Source of the DNA: Aphrocallistes beatrix
Lineage: Eukaryota > Porifera > Hexactinellida > Sceptrulophora > Aphrocallistidae
DNA length: 64,000 bases
NCBI GenBank assembly: GCA_963281255.1
Contig: OY725505.1
Span: forward strand, 3,410,001 to 3,474,000
Direction: 5' to 3'
The translations under genes were made by a program, and so were the position numbers. Of the stretch, positions 34,566 to 45,909 are shown in pieces (within the stretch, counting starts at the first letter, position 1; each line of letters begins with the position of its first letter). Below the pieces are notes generated by a model that searched no databases, was not told where the DNA came from, and saw nothing but the letters and a program-made list of their open reading frames with translations.

Positions 34566-35832
34566 ATGACGTCACGGATTCTGTTCGTGCTATTAATAGC
34601 CTCTCTGCTGTCTCCCGCCAATCAGACGCTGTCTCGTTCTGACCGGAAGTCGCGCGCCCCCAGAGACACCTGCACCCCCGGAGACCCGGTCTGTGACAAG
34701 GCCGCGCGGGTACCGCTCTCCCTGGATACCACAGTGGTGGATAGGAATTTGGTGCAGGTGCAGGTGTCATATGAGAGCATCCTCCGAAACCACAAGGCTT
34801 ACTCGCGCGCGCATACCGGAATCAAATCCTTCTCCATGGCAACCACTCTGGCATTCGTAACGCCGTGGAACCGGAAAGGCTACGAGACAACCGTCACATT
34901 CGCGCAGAAGTTCTCCCACGTGTCCCCCACATGGCTCCAGGTGTCGCCAGCTGGGGAGCTGATTGGTCGCGAGGATGTGAACAGGAAGTGGCTCAGGAAA
35001 CTGATGAAGGCCAATCCCGAGGTGCGAGTGGTGCCGCGGCTGATCTTCCACGAATGGACGCCAGGCCAGTTCGACGCGTTCCTGTCCAACCAGCAGCGCT
35101 GCCTGCAGCTGGTGAGTGACGTCATCTCCCTGCTGAAGGAGGCGGGCCTGCACGGAGTCGTGCTGGAGCTGTGGAAGCAGATGCCGTCCAGCGCTTTCTC
35201 CTTCTTCCTCGAGTTCCTGCGGGCTCTGTCGGAGGGATTCCGCGCGGAGGAGTTCTACCTGAGTCTGGTGGTCCCGCCCACCTCTCCGGACCCGGAAGCG
35301 CCGCCGGAGGGGAGCTTCAACTCCTCCCACTTCTCCCTGACCGGTCCCCTCCTCGACTCCGTCGTCCTCACCACCTACGACTACCCGCTCATCACCAAGC
35401 GCCCCGGCCCCTCCGCGCCCCTCCCCTGGATGGAGGCCTGCGTGCAGGTGCGACTAATCAGGCGCCAAACGCGCTCTTTCCAGCTCTGTTCAGCCATTCT
35501 ATTTTTAGATGCTGTCCCCTGACTACCAGATGCGCCACAAGATATTGCTGGGCGCCAACCTGTACGGCTACGAGTTCACGCGGGAAGGCCTGCAGCCGCT
35601 GCTGGGTCCGCAGTACCTGGAGCGGCTGAGGAAGTTGAAGCCGAACATCCTGTGGAACGATCAGGTGTCGGAGCACTTCGTCCAGGTGGACAACCCCTCG
35701 GAGCCGCGCATGATCGTCTACCCCACCCTCCTCTCCCTCCAGACCCGCCTACAGCTGGCCGAAAGGCTGTCCGTGGGGGTGGCGCTGTGGGAGGTGGGGC
35801 AGGGCCTGGACTACTTCTACGATCTGTTTTAG
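34566..35832 (+). CDS. CHID1: Chitinase domain-containing protein 1 (CHID1)
   Basis: Secreted or lysosomal GH18-fold chitinase-like lectin, a partner of stabilin-1 in vertebrates. Exons 34566-35447 and 35509-35832 join to 401 residues (human 393). Seen: signal peptide (FVLLIASLLSPANQT), VQVSYESILRNHKAYS, VTPWNRKGYE near the barrel start, KFSHVSPTWLQV, then VVLELWKQMP in place of the catalytic DxxDxDxE motif of active chitinases, and TTYDYP. The absence of DxxDxDxE implies no chitinase activity, as in known CHID1. The exon 2 acceptor is CTATTTTTAG. CRE (TGACGTCA) overlaps the start codon and two CArG boxes lie at 34454 and 34497. Confidence 0.94.
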
Positions 35833-35926
35833 TAATTTTGCTCTAGATTCAATTTACCTTATCCATGGTCCGCTCTATGCTAGTGTATTACTGTGTTAGA
35901 TCCCGTAGCTGTAGTGTCTAGCTAGA

Positions 35927-36280
35927 ATGGCCTCGAAGAGCTCGAAGAAAGCGATGGAGTCCATCAACACGCGGCTCCGCCTCGTGATGAAGAGTGGCAA
36001 GTGCGTGCTGGGGTACAAGCAGACGCTGAAGTCGCTGCGGAACGGCAAGAGCAAGCTGGTGATCATCTCGGACAACACGCCGCCCCTGCGCAAGAGCGAG
36101 GTGGAGTACTACGCCATGCTGGCCAAGACGGGCGTGCACCCCTACCTCGGCACCAACAACGACCTGGGCACGGCCTGCGGGCGCTACTTCCGCGTCTCCA
36201 TGCTCTCCATCATCGACCCCGGCGACTCGGACATCATCAGACAGGAGCCGGCGCCGGGCGTGGACCCGGAGAAGAAATGA
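35927..36280 (+). CDS. RPL30: 60S ribosomal protein eL30
   Basis: Large-subunit ribosomal protein. A single exon encodes 117 residues, near the animal length of about 115. Conserved runs: [50 protein letters not shown] and [16 protein letters not shown], the kink-turn RNA-binding L7Ae/L30 fold. No intron is present within the CDS. A CRE palindrome lies after the gene at 36347. Confidence 0.97.
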   Translation: MASKSSKKAMESINTRLRLVMKSGKCVLGYKQTLKSLRNGKSKLVIISDNTPPLRKSEVEYYAMLAKTGVHPYLGTNNDLGTACGRYFRVSMLSIIDPGDSDIIRQEPAPGVDPEKK

Positions 36281-36455
36281 ACGCTGATCCCAGATTGTTG
36301 TAGCGATAATTATAGATTTGATATTCTAATAATAGCAATGTAGTGATGACGTCATGTTCAGGTCTAGTACATTCCAATTCATTTCGTTATAACACGCGTT
36401 ATGACGGCAATATAATGTTACTTAAGTATATCTCTATGACGTCATATCTGTCCAG

Positions 36456-39400
36456 ATGAATAGCATGTTCCATCACCAGGGGATTAAGTTCGAGTCGAAG
36501 TGGAAAGACATCGCGGAGAGCGCTGGCAAGGTGTTGAGACAGGAGAACTTGAAGAGGAAGGAGTGGTGGGATCTATTCCAGTGAGTTAACACCTCCCACG
36601 GATCAGCTGATCGTTCAGTTACTCATGCATTCGTTTAATCGTGTAGAGATATCAGCAACGTGTGCAACTGGGATGAAAAGGGCGCGCACAAAATCCACGA
36701 CGAGCTCCGACAGCTGATCAAGGGTCACATCAACCAGATTCAGGAGGTGTGCCTGCCATTCTAACGTTCAACCTATGCTGTTTAATCTATGCTGTTTAAC
36801 CATGCTGTACGATCTCTAGCGTGTGCTGTCCAACGTGGACGAGGCCAGCTTGCTGTCGGCCTACATCCGCGAGTGGACGCGGTTCTTCCAGCAGTGCAAC
36901 TACCTGCCGCTGCCCTTCCGCGTGGTGGAGGACGCCATGCGCAACAAGATGGCCGTGGCCACCATGAAGAAGGACGTGGACCAGTCGCTCATCTACAAGC
37001 TGATGCTGCAGGAGTGGAACGACAACATCTTCCAGTCCATCCGCGACAAGATCCACGGCGCAGCCATGCGCCTCGTGGAGATGGAGCGGGCCGGGGAGTC
37101 CTTCGACAAGCAGCTCGTCATCGGCGTCCGGGAGTCATACGGTAATTTCATGACGGAGATCTATGCCCATATATGGTGTTCTTAACTCCCGTCTGTAGTT
37201 AACCTGTCCACGGACCACACGGACCCGCTGCGCATCTACAAGGAGCACTTCGAGAGGAAATACCTGGAGAGCACGGACAACTACTACCGGGCCCACGCCT
37301 CCTCCTACCTCGCCGCCAACGGCGTCCTTAACTACCTTAAATACGTGCGTCCTTTCTCACCGCTATTCCAGCTGCTACGTATCAGCTGTAGCTCCCAGCT
37401 GCTACGTATCAGCTGTAGCTTGACTTAGCGCGCCATTCTATTCGCTAATTCTCTTATCTCAGAATGTGTCGTGTAGGCTGATGGGAAGTTGGCGGAGGAA
37501 GAGCTGAGAGGGAAGCAGTACCTCGAAACTCAGAAATCCATCAAATCTGTAGAGCTGGTAAGTATGCTATGCTATGCTATGCTATGCTATTCTATACGAT
37601 GTGATAACTGATAATTATGCGCTGCTATTTCTGTATTTCAGCTGAAAGAAACGCTGGTCAGGTGTTTGGTGGACGCGTTCAAGGATCCGATTCTAGCTGA
37701 GTGTCCCAGACTCATACGAGAGAACAACATAGAATGTGAGTCTGAGTGCAATGCATAGATAAGATCTCAGCATTGTTGTTTTGTTGTTGTTTACTTGTTT
37801 ACTTGTTCAGATCTGCGGCTCATGTTCATGCTGATCGACAGAGTGCCTGGAGCGGTGCAGGCTATCCTCAATCATCTCGAGGATTTCATCTATCAAGCAG
37901 GCCTGGACGACATGAGGCAGTGCGCTGACACTATAACCACGGTACGTGACCATATAAGGGCATGGGTATGATATACAGGTGTTAACGGAAGTGCCTAGGA
38001 CTCGGAGAAGTACGTGGAGGAGCTGCTGAAGCTGTTCAACAGATTCTCCACCCTAGTGTCGCAGGCCTTCAACTCGGACACCAGGTTCCTCACCTCGCGG
38101 GACAAGGCCTACAAGAAGGTGGTCAACGACACCACCGTCTTCCGCATAGAGCTGCCCACCAGCCGCGCCACCGCAAATAAAACCGCGCCCGAATCGAAGT
38201 GTCCCGAGTTGTTGGCTCTGTTCTGCGATCAGCTGCTGAGGAAGAGCCCCCTCTCCAAGAAAATGTCCCCTCAAGAGATCGAAGAGAAACTCAAGAACCT
38301 CGTCAGTCGATTATTTGTTTATTTGTTTGTTTGTTTGTTATTATGATTGCCTGTATCCCCACACAGCTGCTGGTGCTGAAGTACGTGCAGAACAAAGACG
38401 TGTTCATGAAGTGAGTGCGCGTAGCGTCCGTGTTAGTTAGCCGTGTTATCTGACTGCATTGAAGGTACCACAAGTCCCACCTGACGCGGCGGCTCATCCT
38501 GGAGACGAGCGTGGACTCGGAGCTGGAGGAGAGCATGGTGGAGTGGCTGCGGGACATCGGAATGCCGGTGGAGTTCGTGAATAAACTGGCGCGCATGTTC
38601 CAGGACATCAAGGTGTCGGAGGACCTGAATCAGAGGTTCAAGGAGAACCTGCACGACATTGAGCCCTCCACGGCAGGTAAGCTCTCTCGCTCCAACTCCG
38701 CCATCCTAGCTGTGATGTCACGTGTCTGTAGAGTCGGTGAACATCAAGATCCTGAACGCCGCCGCTTGGTCTCGTGGCTCCGACTACGTTCCTGTGGCGC
38801 TGCCCAGCGAGCTGGATGAGTACATTCCTTCCATCGAGGACTTCTACAAGAAATCCCACACCGGCCGCAAGCTCCAGTGGCACCACCTCCTCTCCAACGG
38901 CACTGTAAGCTCTACCTCATTATATACTTCCTTATATGGTAGTATCATCTCCTTATACAATTCCTTATATGGTAGCGTATTTCCTTATACAATTCCTTAT
39001 ATGGTAGCGTATTTCCTTATACAATTCCTTATATGGTAGCGTATTTCCTTATACAATTCCTTATATGGTAGCGTATTTCCTTACACAATTCCTTATATGG
39101 TAGTGTATCTCCTTATATACTTCCTTATATGGTAGTGTATTTCCTTATACAATTCCTTATATGGCATTGTACTCCTTATGCACTTCCTTACATGGTAATG
39201 ATTTCCTTAGAGACTTCTTAACATGTAGTGCATTGCCTCATATACTTCCTTGTATGGCAATCACTCTATATAATATATAAAATTGTCTATTCCTCTTAGG
39301 TCACATTCCAGAACGCGATCGGCACGTTCGAGTTAGAAGTGACGACATTCCAGATGAGTATTCTGTTCGCGTTTAATCAGAGACCTTTGGATCAAATTTC

Positions 39401-40086
39401 CTTTGAGAGTTTAAAGTCAGTTACCGTTCGAAGGTGTTAGTAGCTATAAATAACATTTTCACACTTCTCTTGTGCAGACTAGCCACTCAGCTGCCGGACA
39501 CGGAGCTGAGAAGGACCCTCTGGTCCCTGGTCTCCTCCATGAAGATGAAGCTCCAGGTGCTCAAGATGGAGCCCGCCGTGAAGACCTTCAAAGACTTCGA
39601 CAACGCCACTCTCTTCTCCATCAATCAGAACTTCGGCATTTTGTGAGTTCCTCTGTTGTTATTGTTATTATTATTTGTTGTTTACTTGTTTACACTTCCA
39701 CAGCCGCCAGAACAAGCTGCAGAAGCGGGGCAAGCTCTCGCTGGTGGGGAAGTTGATCCTGACCACTGAGAAGGCGAAGAAGGAAGAAGAGGAGGGGATC
39801 GTCCAACTCAGGATCCTCCGAATCCAGGTAACACTTCATCCTCTGAACTCAATGGTAACGCAGCGCAGTTCTATTACGGCAGTTCTGACAGGAAGCCATC
39901 GTGAAGATCATGAAGATGCGGAAGAAGGTGAACAACGCGGCTCTGCAGACGGAGCTGGTGGAGATCCTGAAGAACATGTTCCTTCCGCAGAAGAAGATGA
40001 TCAAGGAGCAGATCGAGTGGCTCATCGAGCACAAGTACATGCAGCGGGACGAGGAGAACATCAACACCTTCATCTACCTCGCCTGA
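36456..40086 (+). CDS. CUL5: Cullin-5, scaffold of CRL5 ubiquitin ligases
   Basis: Scaffold that binds elongin B/C-SOCS-box receptors and RBX2 to ubiquitinate substrates. Fifteen exons: 36456-36580, 36647-36746, 36820-37141, 37199-37344, 37477-37557, 37642-37735, 37811-37941, 37999-38301, 38367-38410, 38465-38676, 38732-38904, 39300-39415, 39478-39642, 39704-39827 and 39892-40086, which join to 776 residues (human 780). CUL5-specific runs: FDKQLVIGVRESYVNL, TTDSEKYVEELLKLFNRFS, NKLARMFQDIKVSEDLNQ and NMFLPQKKMIKEQIEWLIEH. The neddylation segment IVKIMKMRKK keeps the acceptor lysine. Intron 11 is a 32-bp tandem array with CArG boxes. Confidence 0.97.
38905..39299. repeat. 32-bp tandem array with CArG boxes (CCTTATATGG) in CUL5 intron 11
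   Basis: Eight perfect copies of CCTTATATGG start at 38930, 38963, 38995, 39027, 39059, 39091, 39123 and 39155, almost exactly 32 bp apart. Each unit also carries ATTTCCTTATACAATT. CCTTATATGG fits the serum-response-factor consensus CC(A/T)6GG. Beyond 39165 the units decay. Confidence 0.92.
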
Positions 40087-40286
40087 TCCTCTCCCCTCCA
40101 GATGTAGTATTTATAGCTTGCAACCTATTTGTAGGATTGGATGTGTTATACAGGTGTCTGGTAGCTTTTTAGAGTCTGCAATTAAACTATTGTCTTGTTG
40201 TTCTTGTTGTTGTTGTTGTTTAGTTGTATTATTGTTTACTTCAGCTGTGCATTCATGTCTCGGTTTAGAGTTGCTAGATAGATACT

Positions 40287-40577
40287 ATGGCTGCGGATCT
40301 GAGTGCGCTGAATAACATGGGCCCGGCGGACAGGTCGAAGCTGATGCAGACTGTGCGGGAGCAGGTGGCGATCCAGAACTTCCAGCAGCTGTACGAGAAA
40401 ATGGTGGACAAGTGTTTTCAGAAGTGCGTCCCGAAACCCAGCACCGACTTGGACCGCTACGAGAAGCGATGCCTGGAGATGTGCATGGATAGGTATACGG
40501 ACGCTTGGAATGTAGTTTCGCGCGCTTACAACTCGCGCCTCACCAAAGACATAGAGTTAGGCGTAGGACTGAAATAG
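40287..40577 (+). CDS. TIMM13: TIMM13, small Tim chaperone
   Basis: Mitochondrial intermembrane-space chaperone that, with TIMM8, escorts hydrophobic inner-membrane precursors. A single exon encodes 96 residues. The twin CX3C signature is intact (CFQKC and CLEMC), spaced as in the family. VREQVAIQNFQQLYEKMVDKC and CMDRYTDAWNVVSRAYNSRL closely match animal Tim13. Confidence 0.96.
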   Translation: MAADLSALNNMGPADRSKLMQTVREQVAIQNFQQLYEKMVDKCFQKCVPKPSTDLDRYEKRCLEMCMDRYTDAWNVVSRAYNSRLTKDIELGVGLK

Positions 40578-40682
40578 TGCGATTGGAATGTTAGCAATTT
40601 TATCATTATTAGAATACTCTGATCTCTGTCCCCTGAATGCTAACTGAATTCTGAGTTTGTTTGTTTGCGCGCCAGATTAGCA

Positions 40683-41572
40683 ATGGCAGTTCCAGAGTCT
40701 ATGAAGGTGTTGCAGCCATTCCTGAAAGTGGCAGAGGAGTTCAGAGGCAGAGACCCCGTCATCTCCTACTACACAATGCTGTGAGCCATGCTGCACTGTT
40801 TGTTATGTTTGTATATTGTTTATGTTACGGCGCAGGTACCTGGTGCAGAGGGGGATAAAGCTGCCAGGCAGCAAGGAGAAGGCGGGGAAGACGTTCCTGC
40901 TGCAGAAGATGAACGAGCTGGAGAGTCTGAAGGCCGCCGTGTCCACGAGGGAGGAAGTCGCGGAGGAGACGGTGGGACAGGCGCACGTCGAGACGGGGGC
41001 GATCAAGCTGTTCTCCTGGGCGGACGACCAAGACAGGAACTGCAACTTCGGGAAGGCAGTCATCAAAGCCTTCTACACCGCTTCCTCCATCTTCGAGACG
41101 CTCCGCCAGTTCGGGGATCTGTCGCTGGAGGTGGAGGAGAAGATGAAGTACGCCAAAGTGAAGGCTGTCTACTTGTCCACCTGTCTCAAAACGGGGGAGA
41201 CGCCCGTGCCAGGAAACCCCGCCGAAGATCCTGTCCCACTGCCTCCTGTACCCCCTGCTCAGGATCCTACGCCTACTAGTGTTGGTGAGTTCCCTTCACA
41301 GCCCTCTCTCCCCTTCTGTCCTTCCTGTCTCTTACTGATCCCCTCTAGCCTCCCCCGCTCCCGGCCTCGCCGACACCTCGGAGGAGAGCTCACAGGAGAC
41401 TCCGATCGCCTCCACCTCGGGGGCGCCCATCCCCACGGACCTGCTGGCGCGCTCGGAGGAGCACGTGAAGTTCGCCGCGTCCGCGCTGCAGTACCAGGAC
41501 GTGAACACGGCCGTCACCTTCCTGCAGCGGGCGCTGTCCATCCTGACTTCTGGACACGACATTCCGAACTGA
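40683..41572 (+). CDS. VTA1: VTA1/LIP5, VPS4 cofactor
   Basis: Cofactor that stimulates the VPS4 ATPase during ESCRT-III disassembly. Exons 40683-40780, 40836-41284 and 41349-41572 join to 256 residues. The N-terminal tandem MIT-like domain is clear (YYTMLYLVQRGIKLPGSKE, FSWADDQDRNCNFGKAVIKAFYTAS, KMKYAKVKAVYLSTCLKTGE). A Pro/Ser-rich linker leads to the VSL dimerisation domain that binds VPS4 (HVKFAASALQYQDVNTAVTFLQRALSIL). CHMP3, a possible pathway partner, lies at the left edge of the window. Confidence 0.95.
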
Positions 41573-41765
41573 GATTAGCGTTGCTATAGATTAGATCATA
41601 TGCTATTATGTTTATTTGTTTGATTAATAATTATTTATTAAGCAGAGCATCTCACCTCTCACGCGTATCTGCCCACACGTACATTCCAGCTGACACAGTA
41701 TGTCTCCTGGAAATGTAATGCCACTGCCAATCTATGTTCGTAGAAACTAGCTTTTATAACGCACG

Positions 41766-43596
41766 ATGAATGAACTAGTAGCTACATTCCAACCTGACAC
41801 TGCCGTCTCCGGGGTTAGAGAGCGCGTGGTGACGGTATTCGAGGAAGCGTTCAGCAAGAACTTGTACCTGCACTCTGACAGTCAGCTGTTGCAGCAGATA
41901 ACCTCCGGCCTGGATGAGGAAGCGCAAAGTTTCGCGAAGCAGCGAGGTAAGCTTGTAGTGTTACTGGACCAGGGATTGTGTGATGTGCTGTGCGTAGGCG
42001 GAATCCGGCAGCTGCTGCTGGGAGAAGAGATGCGCGGGGCTTTCTCGGAGATGGAAGGGATTCTATTCATGACGCGGGACAGCGACGCCATCAGACAGAA
42101 CGTCCTGGACAGCTACCCCGGCAAGGACCCGAACGGACAGGTCTCTCCCAACGCCGACAAACCGCACATCATCTCCGAGGCGACGAAGCGAGCGCTGTCC
42201 GCCGAACTCACACAGACGCACCCGCGCGGCCAGCATCCCCGCCGAGTCACATTCAGAGACCTGAGTCAGCGCCCGGAGTTCCCTCCCCAAATGGTGACGC
42301 CACGCGGCGCCAAAGTCCCGCAGCGGTCCCTCTCCTCCTGCGTGTCCGCTGCGCCCTTTTTCCCGAAGGACCATCGCCCGCCCAACCAAGCCCACCCCTT
42401 CTACATCCCGCGCAACGCCCCGGGGACGTCGCTCTCGCCCGCGTCCCCCCCGTTCCAGCCGACCGCCGCTCCCAATGTGTCCCCCCTCTTCGGTCCCACA
42501 TCCGTCCCCTACGCTCCGCCCCCCACAGCCACGCCTCTCTTTTCAAGCATTCCAATATCCTCCGTGCATCAACAGGGCGGGATGTGGTCCCCCACGGTTC
42601 CCGGGCCCAACCCCGAGCGCATCGTGGACAGCGTGCTGAAGGGTGAGGAGCTGCGCGAACAGCTGACGGAGTTCAAGGCGGAGCTGCGGCGCCTGGAGAG
42701 TCAGCTGGAAGCGCGCGGGAGAGAGGCGAGGCAGCGAGAAGAGGAGCTGTCCTCGCTCAGGAAACTGCTGGCAGAGACTGAGACTCAGCTGAGAGAAGCC
42801 AGGGAGTGGCGGGCCAACACGCAGAAAGAGGTGAGATCCCGTAGCACCATTCAGCCGTATGCAGTTCTGACTGAGTGCGTAGCTAGAGAGAGAGTGCCAG
42901 CTGAGTCGCGAGCAGAAAGCGCGCGCGGAGGAGTCGCAGCGCGAGCGGGCGGAGCTGGCTGAGCGGGCGACGCAGGCGGAGCGGAGAGTGCTGAGCTTCC
43001 ACCGCGACCGCGCCGTGGACAACCTGCAGCGAGAGATCGCGGAGCTGGACAAGCTCGTGAAGTGGACGGAGCTGAACCCGAACACCAAGGCGCACGCACT
43101 CCAGCTGCGAGCGCACATCGGCTCTGTGCGGGACTTGGCGGGCAGCGTCTGCGAGCAGTTCCAGACACAGCTGCAGCAGCTGGAGCAAGGGATCCCCCTC
43201 TCCAAGCTGGAGTACATCGCCTCCGAAATCCCCTCTCGCCCCCTCCCCCCCGTGTACCTCCCGACGGAGCGGGAGTACCCCCTCCCGCACCTCGCCACGT
43301 CCCCGCCGCCGCCGAGCGCGGCCACGAGCGCCAGCTTCGCGCAGCCGCGCTACGGCCCGCAGGTGTCCGCCGCGGCGGCCCCGACGGACGGGAGAGAGGA
43401 CGCGCAGACGCGGCTCGTGCGGAAGCTGTCCGACTGGCACCCCGAGCTCAGCGAGACGGAGCTGTTCGGGTTCATCAGCCGCGCCAAGCAGGAGCGCAGC
43501 GGCCAGTCCTTCTCGGGGATGACTCTCAACCAAATCCTCAGCTGTGTGCATGACGTCATCAGCCGCGAGCGGAAGCAGGCGGAGGCCACTAACTAG
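41766..43596 (+). CDS. Unrecognised coiled-coil protein
   Basis: Exons 41766-42830 and 42883-43596 join in phase 0 to 592 residues. Residues 1-110 look helical (GIRQLLLGEEMRGAFSEME). Residues about 130-285 are Pro-rich and disordered. About 290-470 form a strong coiled coil (LREQLTEFKAELRRLESQLE; REIAELDKLVKW). The C-terminus has a compact helical segment (LSDWHPELSETELFGFISRAK, then SGMTLNQILSCVHDVI) that weakly recalls the C-terminal helical module of RNF214/DZIP3/TTC3-type proteins, but there is no RING finger. I do not assign a function. It lies 107 bp upstream of ATG16L1 and uses the same GC-rich codon style. Confidence 0.8.
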
Positions 43597-43722
43597 CTTT
43601 CTCTGTAGCTTTAATGATAGAGTTATTTTTGAACCTGTCAGCAGGCAACGTACCCCGCGGGTTTCTTATTTACATTTTCTGTTACCGAGTTTAATTGTTC
43701 AAAATGGTTAGTGGTTCTAGAG

Positions 43723-45803
43723 ATGGCGACAGAAGGTCCCGTGCCCAGACCCAGCGCCGGGGAGGTCCAGCGTCTGATCGTATCTCTCCGCGAGCGGACG
43801 GTGCGGGAGTCCCTGCCCTACAAGGAGCTCATCACCTCGCACGGAAAGCTGATCGAGTCCAACGACACGCTAAGACGCAAGCAGAGGGAGCTGGAGTTGG
43901 ACGTGAGCGAACTGCAAGTGAATCTGCGGAATATGACGGCTGACAGTCCGGGCAGAGGGAGAGGGGAGAACTCCAGGAAGGAGGTAGCCTAAATTCTACT
44001 GATAATCCCCACTACATATCTCGTTTACTTTCTGTCTGATAATCCCACTACATATCTCGTTTACTTTCTGTCTGATAATCCCACTACATATCTCCTTTAC
44101 TTTCTGTCAGGCGAATCTGCAGCAGCGGATCATGACGCTGCGGGAGGAGCAGAACCAGGCCATCTCGCGGGAGAAAGAGAGTCTGAACAAACTGGTGCAG
44201 GCGCGAGAGGACCTGGACAAGCTGCGCGGGGACCTGGACGGGAAGGAGCAGGAGCTGACGCGCCTGAGACTCGTGAAGCAGGAGCTCCAGGACAAGCTGA
44301 AGCTGAGGGAGATCGAGCGGGAAGAGGTGTCCCGCGTCAACCAGACGATGAACGACGAGTACCAGGCCCTGCAGACCACCTGCAGCTCCCTCGAGGAGAA
44401 GCTGCGCCAGCTGCAGAAGGACAACCAGGAGCTGATCACGCGCTGGATGGACGTCAAGTCCCGCGACGCAGACAGGTAGGCACGCGTGGCATGTGAGTTT
44501 TCATGCTGTGTTGAGTGAGTTTGTTTGTAGAATCAACACGACCAACGATGCAGAGAACAAGATGCGTGTGCTGCTGAAGGAGAACGAACATCTCAAGTGC
44601 ACACTGGAGAAATCGCAGCAGCTGCAAACTAGCAATGGCGCTCCCGCAAGCGATGCGAAACCTCCCAACTTGTTCGATCACATCAAGTCCCGCGCATTCT
44701 CGCTGTCGCAGAAGACCTCCATTCTGGCCCCCCTCACCCCCAGGGACCTAGAGAGTCCCCTCTGCATGGCCGCCTTCGTCCCTTCTAAGCCTTCGCACCG
44801 GTGGGACGCACACGAGGGGAACGTGACCGCCATCCAGTTCTCGCCCTCCGGACAGCTGACTGCCACTGGCGGGGACGACAAGGTGGTGAGGCTGTGGGAC
44901 ATTACGGAAGGAAGGACACAGCTCAGGTGAGTGGACAATCTCTAACGCATGGACTGGACTATGGATAATGAAATTAATGCTGTGGCAGATCGACCTTGAG
45001 AGGCGCGAACGCCGGAATTCTCTGCATCGACTTCGATCCGCAGGAGAAACTCCTCCTCGCCTCCAGCTCGGACTTCGCGTGTCGGCTGTGGTCCCCGGTG
45101 GACAACCGACTCAAGCTCTCACTCACCGGCCACACCAACAAAGCCATGGCGGCGAGATTCATGCCGGACTCCAAGGTGATTTCCGGCTCCCACGACCGGA
45201 CGCTCAAGCTGTGGGACCTGCGCAGCAAGGCTTGTATCCGGACGATCTTCGTGGGCTCCTCCTGCAACGACCTGGTCACCGGCGAGGGCACCGGCAACCA
45301 CATCATCTCCGGCCACGCGGACAAGAAGATCCGGTTCTGGGACCCAAGGTAGTATCCTCGAATTGCTTAATTAGAATGCTCGCTCATTCCTCTACTCCAC
45401 TTCTGTTTCTAGGTCGGACATGGGCTCGAACGAGATGCTCCTGCAAGGAAAGGTGACCTCTCTGTCGCTGAGTCCCGACGGCAGCCAGCTGCTCTCCTGC
45501 TCCAAGGACGACACGCTGCGGCTGATCGACCTGAAGATGCACCAGGTGGTCGGGACGCTCACGGCCGACGGCTTCCGCGTGGGTCTGGAGTCCTCGCGCG
45601 CCTGCTTCTCGCCGGACGGGCGCCTGGTGGCCGCCGGGTCCGTAGACGGGTCGGTCTTCATCTGGAACGTGGCCAAGGCGAAGCTCGAGACGTCCATCCG
45701 CGAGCACACGAAAGAGGTGACCGCCGCCCTCTGGCACCCGTCCGGCCACTACTTCCTGACGGCCGAGAGGTCCAAGCGCTGCTTCCTCTGGTCCGAGCAC
45801 TAA
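43723..45803 (+). CDS. ATG16L1: ATG16L1, autophagy E3-like subunit
   Basis: With ATG12-ATG5 it directs LC3/ATG8 lipidation on phagophores. Exons 43723-43983, 44111-44475, 44531-44926, 44989-45348 and 45413-45803 join to 590 residues (human 607). Start ATG 43723 is chosen over an upstream in-frame GTG. Seen: N-terminal ATG5-binding helix (residues 1-45), long coiled coil (about 45-230) and seven WD40-type repeats in the C-terminal half (HEGNVTAIQFSPSGQLTATG, VRLWDIT, SGSHDRTLKLWDL, DGSVFIWN). The WD40 half is typical of animal ATG16L and absent from yeast Atg16. It is convergent with MCM3AP, 106 bp apart. Confidence 0.95.
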
Positions 45804-45909
45804 TTTTAGACTTTAGCCTGGACGAGTGTTTGTATTTATATTTGTATTACTGTTTTGATCAATGATGCAGATGACACAATGGAGAGTTTACTTTTGAAAA
45901 TAAATAAAT

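Noticed and set aside
37561-37600. GCTAT pentamer run in CUL5 intron 5
   Set aside because: Short slippage repeat (GCTATGCTAT) next to the donor; nothing suggests function.
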